A stretch of DNA of 53,563 nt from Planctomycetia bacterium TMED53 (GTDB lineage Bacteria; Planctomycetota; UBA8108; UBA1146): assembly GCA_002167285.1 (NCBI GenBank), contig NHDG01000016.1, positions 1 through 53,563 on the forward strand, given 5' to 3'. The notes under the pieces were generated by a model, which saw only the letters and a program-made list of their open reading frames with translations, was not told where the DNA came from and did no database searches. Each line of letters begins with the position of its first letter. Positions within the stretch are counted from its first letter, which is position 1. A program made the translations under genes and the position numbers. Positions 44,224 through 50,998 of the stretch are shown piece by piece.

Positions 44224-45587
44224 TTTGAATCTTCCGCCATTTCAGTCGGATGATCTCGGGAGCCTTCAGGATCGAGCTCGATCTTGGAGGCTCCTGGTCC
44301 CATCACTTGTTCGAGTAAGGTCGTGGCGAAGGCCCCGGCGGGTAATGCAAACTTCAACCATAGCCCTTCCCCCTCAACCCACTCAGCTTCAGGATCGCCA
44401 ACTGGAACACGAAGAGGTCTGCGTGATCCGTCTAAATCCAAACCGCGGACATGGGACAGCCACGACTCAGGTCGCAAACCTTCCTCTTCCAATACGGCGG
44501 CTTCGATCTGCCCAGAGAGTCCTGAAGGAAGTTTCATTTTGCGACCATAGATGGGTCCCGTCGGAGAGATCTCTCCGACGGCAGCTCTTTCCTGCTCTCT
44601 TTTGACCGCGGCAGGAGTCTCCTCGACATGAAACCGCGATTTTCTTCCTTCGAGCTGACAGATATCGCCACCCCAGGGAACATGGAAACCATCCGGTTCA
44701 CGGGTCATGCGCTCGATGAGCACCCAGTTAAAGAGCTCCGATTGATATGCGGAGTAGTACATCTTTCTGAGCGGCCGAGGAATTCTGCGTGCAGCCGCTT
44801 GCATGTTTCCAGGATGAGATCGTAATGATTTCAGAAGAGCCAACTCTGTGTTTCTTCCAGGTGGCAGCAACTGCATCGCTTGCTGGATATCATTCGCGGC
44901 GAAGGCGGATCGATATTCCTCTTCGACCCCTTCACTTGGAGCCAGCAAAAACGCGATCGCTTCTTCGATCTGACGCCGGAGCAATGCGGATCCGATTCGA
45001 GCACCATCTCCATGCATTCCGAACCGCTGCGGACCATAAAAGTTGGGCAAGCCGCTACTGGCGATCACTTGCAAAACCTTGCGAGCATCTTCGAGGCAAT
45101 CGTCACGGGTTCCACGGATAAGGATCTCAAAGCGGTTCCCCTGTAGGTGACCGGTACGAATTTTGTTTTTGTGGCGTTGAACCTCTTTGACCTCAATCCA
45201 GTGTTGATCCACCTCTGAAACTTTCTGATCAGAGAGCACTGGCAATGAAAAGGTTTGGGTCGTCACTGCACGTTTATCTTTGAACCCGGCAAAGCCGACA
45301 TCGTCCGGGGAAAGGTCGAAGACCCTGGCGAGATGATTCCGCGCCTGGAGGGAAGTTCGATTTCTTTTTTCGATGGTCAGGTAGAGGTGCTCTCCGGCGC
45401 CACAAGGGGTGTAAAGGGGAATCTCTGTGACCCGGAAATCTTCCCAGCGTTCACGAATCACTCCACCGATAGGCTCAATTTCGGGAAACAGTCGTGGGGG
45501 CTGATAGCCCGCCTCCTTGGAGGTCAGAAGTTTGAAACCATCCGCGGAGGGATGGGGCAGCGCTTCTGCAGGTGGCTGTGTCATCAT
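44220..45587 (-). CDS. truD: tRNA pseudouridine(13) synthase TruD
   Basis: Makes pseudouridine 13 in tRNA(Glu). At 455 residues it is longer than E. coli TruD (about 350) but typical of the broader family. The catalytic Asp104 is in GFAGFKDKRAVTTQ. SSGLPNFYGPQRFGMHGDG, MYYSAYQSELFNWVL and GPIYGRKM are TruD hallmarks. The start is ATG 45587 (a second ATG follows at once) after GGGAGAGGG. It ends in a 4-nt tail-to-tail overlap with the GreA gene. Confidence 0.94.
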   Translation of the reverse strand: MMTQPPAEALPHPSADGFKLLTSKEAGYQPPRLFPEIEPIGGVIRERWEDFRVTEIPLYTPCGAGEHLYLTIEKRNRTSLQARNHLARVFDLSPDDVGFAGFKDKRAVTTQTFSLPVLSDQKVSEVDQHWIEVKEVQRHKNKIRTGHLQGNRFEILIRGTRDDCLEDARKVLQVIASSGLPNFYGPQRFGMHGDGARIGSALLRRQIEEAIAFLLAPSEGVEEEYRSAFAANDIQQAMQLLPPGRNTELALLKSLRSHPGNMQAAARRIPRPLRKMYYSAYQSELFNWVLIERMTREPDGFHVPWGGDICQLEGRKSRFHVEETPAAVKREQERAAVGEISPTGPIYGRKMKLPSGLSGQIEAAVLEEEGLRPESWLSHVRGLDLDGSRRPLRVPVGDPEAEWVEGEGLWLKFALPAGAFATTLLEQVMGPGASKIELDPEGSRDHPTEMAEDSN

Positions 45588-45656
45588 CGACCCTCTCCCC
45601 GCTCATTCATCCTGTCACCGAGCTCAATCTCCAGTGTAGAAACTTCCTGAACAGCT

Positions 45657-46337
45657 TCAAGATTCCTGGGGATCGTTGGTTACCGATCCAGGCCGGACCT
45701 CCGCAGGCATTCCGCTGACGATCACGCCAGCCTCGATGTCGGTGGTCACGATGGATCCAGGCAAGATCAGCGCTGCGGGTCCAACGATTCGATCAGCAAG
45801 AATCGATGACCTAGAACCCAAATGAACTTCATCACCGACCCGAGCCATATCTTCGATTTGGCTTCCGGAATCGAGAACGACCGCATCTCCACAACGCGAT
45901 CCCACTCCCATGCGGCTCCCGGGCAAAAAGAGGCCGCCTCTTCCAATCGAAACATCTCTTTCGATGATGACACCGGAGTGGATCACCGTGCCCTCTCCGA
46001 TACTCGACCCAGGGTCGATCATGGCACCTACAGAAATGACGGTTTCAGGCTTGATGGAAAGGGAAGCAAGTAGACTCAGCGCCTGCCAGCGATCAGAGGC
46101 AGCGGCGATCCCAAGGACCACGGTAGAGCGATGGGTGGCCACCAACTCTTCGAGGTGATCGATCAGACCGAGCCATAGGTGAACCCCCAAACCCGAATCA
46201 GCCAACTCCAAGGCAGGGTCGGAACCCTTCCATGGAATGCAGCCAACGCACTCCCGGTTGGGGTCAGCCTCTATCAGAGACAATACCCTCCGCAGTTCGG
46301 AACCATTTCCCAGAATGATGTGCCTGGATGAACTCAA
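45657..46337 (-). CDS. NeuD-like left-handed beta-helix acyltransferase
   Basis: A 226-residue sugar O-acyltransferase-type protein. The N-terminal part (HIILGNGSELRRVLSLIEAD; VVLGIAAASDRWQALSLLAS) resembles the PglD/NeuD nucleotide-sugar-binding domain. A hexapeptide-repeat beta-helix follows (SVGAMIDPGSSIGEGTVIHS, GVIIERDVSIGRGG, GDEVHLGSRSSILADRIVG) and ends with VSGMPAEVRPG, common in these enzymes. It should acetylate a sugar, perhaps for a glycan or lipopolysaccharide; the acceptor is unknown. The start TTG at 46337 lacks a clear ribosome site, so the true start may be different. Confidence 0.8.
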   Translation of the reverse strand: MSSSRHIILGNGSELRRVLSLIEADPNRECVGCIPWKGSDPALELADSGLGVHLWLGLIDHLEELVATHRSTVVLGIAAASDRWQALSLLASLSIKPETVISVGAMIDPGSSIGEGTVIHSGVIIERDVSIGRGGLFLPGSRMGVGSRCGDAVVLDSGSQIEDMARVGDEVHLGSRSSILADRIVGPAALILPGSIVTTDIEAGVIVSGMPAEVRPGSVTNDPQES

Positions 46338-46641
46338 AGGGGCTTACCTCTTCGCACGAAGCTCTTCACAATTTGCATCTCGATGACCGTCATTCGAGGT
46401 GCCACGAAGTCACAATAGTCACTCCGGGATCAAATATATCGTCCTCCGAAAGCATAAACATCTAATATCCAGGACATTGTGGGGCGATCCCCTGAAGACC
46501 TCGACCTCCACTAGACGTCCTCTTTAGGAGATAAGATTCCATAGTTATCAGCAATCGTGAGGAATCCGCGGAAGTCCCCTCCCCCTTCCAATCCCGGCAC
46601 GCTAACATGCCCAGCAGTCCAGATTTGAATCAGGGGGTTCC
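46338..46641. other. Intergenic region upstream of queF
   Basis: 304 bases between the beta-helix gene and queF, divergent. No coding frame of note. AGGGGG just before the queF ATG is its ribosome site. No repeat or known operator was recognised. Confidence 0.5.
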
Positions 46642-47001
46642 ATGTCCACCCGTCCGAGTAGAAATCTCGAAACATTCCCAAATCCCCAGCCAGGCAGGGA
46701 TTTTGTCATCCACTTCGATTGTCCCGAGTTCACTTGCCTTTGTCCGATGACCGGACAGCCCGATTTCGCCCGTTTCGAGTTGGAGTACATCCCCGATCAA
46801 AAGTGCATCGAAAGTAAGTCCCTCAAACTTTATCTTTGGTCCTACCGAGATGAGGGCGCTTTCCATGAAGCGATTACGAATCAAATCCTCGATGACATGG
46901 TCGCAGCGTGTGAACCTCGCTGGTTCAAAGTCACCGGTCATTTTTATGTCCGTGGCGGCTTGACCCCCACCATTACCGCTGAGCACGGAACCAAGCCCTA
47001 A
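46642..47001 (+). CDS. queF: NADPH-dependent 7-cyano-7-deazaguanine reductase
   Basis: Reduces preQ0 to preQ1 in queuosine synthesis, upstream of QueA. This is the short, unimodular type: 119 residues. The signature is complete: [16 protein letters not shown] with the nucleophile Cys34 and Asp41, [20 protein letters not shown] with the NADPH-binding motif. It is a stand-alone gene; queA lies 27 kb away. Confidence 0.96.
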   Translation: MSTRPSRNLETFPNPQPGRDFVIHFDCPEFTCLCPMTGQPDFARFELEYIPDQKCIESKSLKLYLWSYRDEGAFHEAITNQILDDMVAACEPRWFKVTGHFYVRGGLTPTITAEHGTKP

Positions 47002-47011
47002 CCCTCCTCGG

Positions 47012-47040
47012 TTGACATGCGAACATCTGTTCGCCATCCT
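47012..47040 (+). promoter_or_regulatory. Candidate lexA promoter with a LexA operator (SOS box)
   Basis: CGAACATCTGTTCG at 47020-47033 has the perfect GAAC-N4-GTTC inverted repeat bound by Gram-positive-type LexA. It lies between a -35 box TTGACA (47012-47017) and a weak -10-like catcct 17 bp further on, about 180 nt upstream of lexA. The spot is ideal for autorepression. The -10 is poor. Confidence 0.65.
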
Positions 47041-47101
47041 GAGCCCGTGACCATGGACCTCCAGAGGAACCCTTTCGATTTCTCGGGCTTTCCAACGTTG
47101 A

Positions 47102-47149
47102 TCTCACTGTGCTTCTCACTGTGCTTCTCACTGTGCTTCTCACTGTGCT
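47102..47149. repeat. Four tandem copies of a 12-bp unit in the lexA leader
   Basis: tctcactgtgct is repeated exactly four times between the LexA operator and the lexA start codon. Same period and copy number as the array at 21772. Confidence 0.95.
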
Positions 47150-47210
47150 TCAACGTGTGAATGGTCATTGAATTCCTTTTCCGAAAACGAACGAAACGAA
47201 ACGATCGGCG

Positions 47211-48023
47211 ATGACCAAAGGCGATTCTGAAACTTCTGTCACCAGACCTGACCCGGCTGGAACCACCCGAGAACGAATGCTCGATTTGATCGTCAATGGG
47301 TCGGGACGTCCCCCAACCGTTCGCGAACTCGCCACCGAGCTCGGCTTGTCATCTCCCGCTTCGGTACACAGGCATCTCAAAAAGCTCGCCCAAGAAGGTT
47401 TGATTACCCAAGTCCCTGGTGGAGGATCCCGCAGTTGGGCCCCGATGACCGCGGCAACTTCTCAGCAAAAATCCACAAACCAAGAACGTCACAGCTCCGG
47501 TAAGTCGCACTCTAAATCGGACAGCTGGGACCCTGTTCAACAGATTCCCATCGTCGGCCGAATCGCTGCGGGCGTACCGATCGAAAGCTGTCTCGAGAGT
47601 GGCGACACTCCAGATCATTGGCTCGATATGCCACCCACTGCTTTCGGTCAGAAGAGCAATGTCGTGGCTCTTCTCGTCGAAGGGGAGAGTATGCGCGACG
47701 CTGGGATTCACTCCGGCGATCACGCCATCATTCGTTGCCAGCCCAAGGTTGAAAATGGTGAAATCGCCGCCGTCACCATCGATGGAGAAGGGACCTTGAA
47801 GCGCTGGCGCATCGCCAGTGGTCGCGATCAAAGTTCAAAAGTTCAACTGGAAGCTGCGAATCCTGATTTTCCTCCTCTGGAATTGAAGAAAGAGATGGGA
47901 GAAGTACAGATCTTCGGCAAGCTGATTGGTGTCATCCGTAAGTTCAATTCAGCCAACTCGCTAAATTCCAATTCGCTAAATTCGAAATCACCGGCTTCCC
48001 AACGATCATCTCGCTCCCAATGA
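47211..48023 (+). CDS. lexA: LexA-type SOS repressor
   Basis: A 270-residue repressor-protease. The N-terminal winged helix has RPPTVRELATELGLSSPAS and VHRHLKKLAQEGLI, close to LexA. A long, Ser-rich linker (about residues 75-108) makes it longer than the usual 200 or so. The cleavage site is Ala120-Gly121 in VGRIAAGVPI, the catalytic Ser160 is in VEGESMRDAGI and Lys197 in GTLKRW, so self-cleavage should work. After the peptidase domain a low-complexity tail contains a tandem NSLNS duplication. Start ATG 47211 lacks a clear ribosome site. A candidate LexA box is in the promoter, and the next gene overlaps by 4 nt. Confidence 0.93.
   Translation: MTKGDSETSVTRPDPAGTTRERMLDLIVNGSGRPPTVRELATELGLSSPASVHRHLKKLAQEGLITQVPGGGSRSWAPMTAATSQQKSTNQERHSSGKSHSKSDSWDPVQQIPIVGRIAAGVPIESCLESGDTPDHWLDMPPTAFGQKSNVVALLVEGESMRDAGIHSGDHAIIRCQPKVENGEIAAVTIDGEGTLKRWRIASGRDQSSKVQLEAANPDFPPLELKKEMGEVQIFGKLIGVIRKFNSANSLNSNSLNSKSPASQRSSRSQ
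47955..47984. repeat. 15-bp in-frame tandem duplication in the lexA tail
   Basis: aactcgctaaattcc and aattcgctaaattcg stand head to tail, coding for NSLNS-NSLNS past the peptidase domain. Confidence 0.85.
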
Positions 48024-48283
48024 CCGTCGTTCGCGAAGAGACCATCGATGAACCCCTCGAGGAAGTGGTGATCCGCTTTCATGCCGACCGAATGGAAGTG
48101 GTATCACTGTGTTGGAATCGCCGCTCCTTCAAGGTGACTCACCAACACTCCCACTGGGTCGATCGTTCCCTCCAACCACCAATCCACGGATTCACCGTGA
48201 CCGTCGATAGTGGCGATATCCTCGAACTCGCATACCAAGAAGGTGCCGCTACCTGGCGGCTGGAAAAAATCTTCATCGAATAA
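48020..48283 (+). CDS. Small protein of the lexA operon, DUF6504-like
   Basis: An 87-residue protein, cytosolic by its composition. Its start ATGA overlaps the lexA stop, so it should be co-regulated by LexA. The pattern (WNRRSFKVTHQHSHWVDRS, then a beta strand FTVTVDSGDILELAYQEGAA ending WRLEKIFIE) resembles DUF6504, a small domain I recall near imuB/dnaE2 mutagenesis genes of actinobacteria. No biochemical role is known. The match is by eye. A 15-bp tandem duplication covers its last codons and stop. Confidence 0.72.
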   Translation: MTVVREETIDEPLEEVVIRFHADRMEVVSLCWNRRSFKVTHQHSHWVDRSLQPPIHGFTVTVDSGDILELAYQEGAATWRLEKIFIE

Positions 48284-48296
48284 ATCTTCATCGAAT
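48267..48296. repeat. 15-bp tandem duplication across a stop codon
   Basis: aaatcttcatcgaat is present twice (48267-48281 and 48282-48296); the gene stops with TAA after the first copy and the second copy follows untranslated, ending near TAG. Confidence 0.9.
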
Positions 48297-48360
48297 AGAT
48301 CTGAAACGACTGCCGAATAAAAAAAGAGGATGCGGTACTCAACAGACCTCTTGCCAAGAA

Positions 48361-50136
48361 CTACCGAGCTCTCACCGGTTCACGAAAACGATCGTCGATA
48401 TCGTGAAACTCGCCCCGGTGATCCCTCGCCAACTTCTCCAAGAAGGAGCGATTACCTCCTGACAATCGACCGACCGAAAGCACATGAAGCCGAACCTGCG
48501 CCCAGCGATTCCAACGTGAGACATGCCACAGAAGGCGATCGCCATCGTGAATGCGACCCTCAGTCGCCGCTCCCTCCGTCAACAACATGACCGTATCGAC
48601 TCCCGGCTCAAAGAGAGCCGCTCTCAGAGGCGCGTAAAGATTTCCGCGCGCTTCTCCCCTTCCTTGGGGAACCCCCTGTTCGCCGATGCGCTTCTTCAGC
48701 ACTTTGTGACAGCGCCCTAATAGCTGCGGGGCAGGTAAGACTGGGATCCTCAAACTGGCGAAATAAATCACCTGAACCAGAGCCTCCGCCGGCAACTCGC
48801 CGAGAACTCTCAAAAGTTCTGCTCGAGCCACCTCCAAACGCAGGGGGCCAGGACCATTAAAATCGCCGGCGAGATTTCTCGACATCCCCCCCGAAACATC
48901 TGAAACGAAAACGATTCTCCGCGAATCGATGGGAACACCGTGATACTCGACAACTTTGGTTTGGCCCGGCTCATCTTTTTTTGTAGCTTCCCCCTGAGAG
49001 GTTTCTCCCGTGGCGGTCGGCTGCCCTTGAATCCACTCATCCCGACGGCTGCGCCACCAGGAATCCCAGGCGATCACACTGTTGGAATCGAGCGCACCTT
49101 CACTCAGTTTTTTGAGTGCAGGGATCTCCGGAACCCACGATCGACCAGAAGCTTCCAGTGCCCGAGCGATCAACCCGTCGATGTAGGGAGCCCGCTCAGC
49201 ACGAGGTAGCTGAGCCCCTTCCTCTCCGATCAATGAGAGAGCCCCTCGCTCCAGGCGCCCCTTCCAGATTCCTTTACGATCTTTGATCTCCTCCGACAAC
49301 AGCGACTGAGCCCAACCGATGGCGGTCTTCGGCTCAAGAAGCGCTTGGGCTCTTAAACTGATCAATCGCATCGGCAGCGATTTCTTCTCTTGCCAAGCTT
49401 TGGCAACCGCCTTTGCAGCCGCCTCCTGGTCGTGCTCACACAGGCACAACAGGGCTTCCCCGCGAACCCACCAGGATGGCTCGCGCTCCGCAAGTCGGGT
49501 GATTCCCTGAAGAGTTTTCTTCTTCAGCGAGTTGCTGGGAAGTTGGCCGAGAGCCGCCAGTGCCAACTCTCGGGTCCCCTCTTCCTGCTTGCGAGAGCTC
49601 GCGATGGAAAAGAGCCACGATTCCGCCTCGGCATTGGGGTGGTGATACAAAACTTCCGCGAGCCCCGCTTCGATGAGAGACCTCTTCTGCGGAGCAGCTT
49701 TACGCAACGGATGCCGAGGCCACTCCTCGATCACTTGGGAAATCTGTTCGGTAGACATCTTCTTCAACTGATCAAAGGTCGCATCCCGCACCATTCCCGA
49801 GGCATCGCCCAGATACTCGAGTGCCACTTGCGGACGCCCGGCGGCAACACCTTCGCGAATCGCCGCCAGCGCTTCGGTTCTGGCTTCCGATTGACGTCGA
49901 ACCGATCGATCGCGGTCGATCACTTCTTCGGGAATCTCATCGATATGCGCATAAAGTGCGGCTGAAGCAGGAACCACCCAAAAAGCAGGTATCACGCAAA
50001 AGAAGAGGCTCAAAGTCAAACTCAGCCACACTCGCCAAAGTAGTTTCGTGTCGTCTGCAACCGATGATCCTCGGACACCTCTACGATTCGAATCTAAATC
50101 GATTTGAATTTCGGTGATCGCTGCTTCAATTCCCAA
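48361..50136 (-). CDS. Exported HEAT-repeat protein with von Willebrand A domain
   Basis: A 591-residue protein with a hydrophobic segment after a short N-terminal tail (VWLSLTLSLFFCVIPAFWVV), so it is exported or anchored. The middle part is helical, HEAT-like (ALAALGQLPSNSLKKKTLQG; WVRGEALLCLCEHDQEAAAK). The C-terminal 200 residues are a VWA domain: RIVFVSDVSGGMSRNL then MLLTEGAATEGRI. The metal site reads DVSGGMS instead of the usual DxSGSM, so one coordinating Ser is lost. A TTG start at 50136 follows AGGAG. Role unknown; protein-protein contact in the periplasm is likely. Confidence 0.85.
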   Translation of the reverse strand: MGIEAAITEIQIDLDSNRRGVRGSSVADDTKLLWRVWLSLTLSLFFCVIPAFWVVPASAALYAHIDEIPEEVIDRDRSVRRQSEARTEALAAIREGVAAGRPQVALEYLGDASGMVRDATFDQLKKMSTEQISQVIEEWPRHPLRKAAPQKRSLIEAGLAEVLYHHPNAEAESWLFSIASSRKQEEGTRELALAALGQLPSNSLKKKTLQGITRLAEREPSWWVRGEALLCLCEHDQEAAAKAVAKAWQEKKSLPMRLISLRAQALLEPKTAIGWAQSLLSEEIKDRKGIWKGRLERGALSLIGEEGAQLPRAERAPYIDGLIARALEASGRSWVPEIPALKKLSEGALDSNSVIAWDSWWRSRRDEWIQGQPTATGETSQGEATKKDEPGQTKVVEYHGVPIDSRRIVFVSDVSGGMSRNLAGDFNGPGPLRLEVARAELLRVLGELPAEALVQVIYFASLRIPVLPAPQLLGRCHKVLKKRIGEQGVPQGRGEARGNLYAPLRAALFEPGVDTVMLLTEGAATEGRIHDGDRLLWHVSRWNRWAQVRLHVLSVGRLSGGNRSFLEKLARDHRGEFHDIDDRFREPVRAR

Positions 50137-50167
50137 AGGGGCTCTCCTGTCGAAATCGCCATTCCAA

Positions 50168-50206
50168 TGCCGTTTTACTCTGCCGTTTTACTCTGCCGTT
50201 ACTGTG
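50168..50206. repeat. 13-bp tandem duplication plus partial third copy
   Basis: tgccgttttactc occurs at 50168-50180 and 50181-50193, followed by a partial copy tgccgttact, between the VWA gene and the lipoprotein gene. Confidence 0.8.
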
Positions 50207-50327
50207 CCCCTGTTTACTGTGCCGTTACCGAATATATTCAGCCAAGGGACAGGAAGGATGTTAAAACAATCTGGTGGCATGGGAAGTCCCGGCTCGGCCC
50301 GAAACAGGACACCGAAAGGAATCTCCT

Positions 50328-50978
50328 TTGATCTCTTCAAGAAACTCTCTCGGTCTCATATGCACCATCTTGCTGATCAGTGGCTGCTCTGCTCCTCTGA
50401 AAAGAGATCTTGCCGATTGCGTGCAAGCAGAGGTGGGGCTCGGCCTCGGGATCTACCTCGAAGCGGAGGTCACCGATTGGGTCCACCCATCGGTCGGCGT
50501 CTTTGACCTCAGTATGAAACCTCGCCAATCGATCGGCTGGGACCCTCGTCCCGGTCAACCGGTCGGACAACTCAGAACCGCCGCTTTTCCATTAACCCTC
50601 TTCGGGATTCCCGCAAATATTGCCGGAAAGGAAGAGCTCTTCGGCGAGTGGCTGCAACCTCCCGGCGCAGTTCTCCTCGCCAATCTATCGCTCACCGGCA
50701 ACGACTACATCACCGGCGAGAACAACAGCCTACTGCGGATGCACCGTTACTTTCCCAATCCTCTGCTAACCCGGGCTCCTTCCTTGGAAGCTCTCACCCC
50801 CCAACAACAGCGAAGTCGGGACTCGTGGATCGGTTTCTCCGGTACCTTGCTGATCTTAAACTTCGACTTCGGAATCAACCCTTTGGAGATCGCCGATATG
50901 ATGGGGTCAATATTCGGTTGGGATATTTTGTCGGATGATGGCAGAATTACAGAAGAAACGGTCACTTCAGGCTCCTGA
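50328..50978 (+). CDS. Putative lipoprotein upstream of fadE
   Basis: A 216-residue protein. The TTG at 50328 follows AAAGGAA at seven bases and yields a short, classical lipoprotein signal ending LLISGC (Cys20). An in-frame start further upstream at 50274 would make an unusually long leader. The mature domain is mixed, with TAAFPLTLFGIPANIAGKEEL and WIGFSGTLLILNFDFGINPLEI. I do not recognise it. It lies 20 nt before fadE and may be part of the same operon. Confidence 0.75.
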   Translation: MISSRNSLGLICTILLISGCSAPLKRDLADCVQAEVGLGLGIYLEAEVTDWVHPSVGVFDLSMKPRQSIGWDPRPGQPVGQLRTAAFPLTLFGIPANIAGKEELFGEWLQPPGAVLLANLSLTGNDYITGENNSLLRMHRYFPNPLLTRAPSLEALTPQQQRSRDSWIGFSGTLLILNFDFGINPLEIADMMGSIFGWDILSDDGRITEETVTSGS

Positions 50979-50998
50979 CAGAAACGGAGACCCCCATC

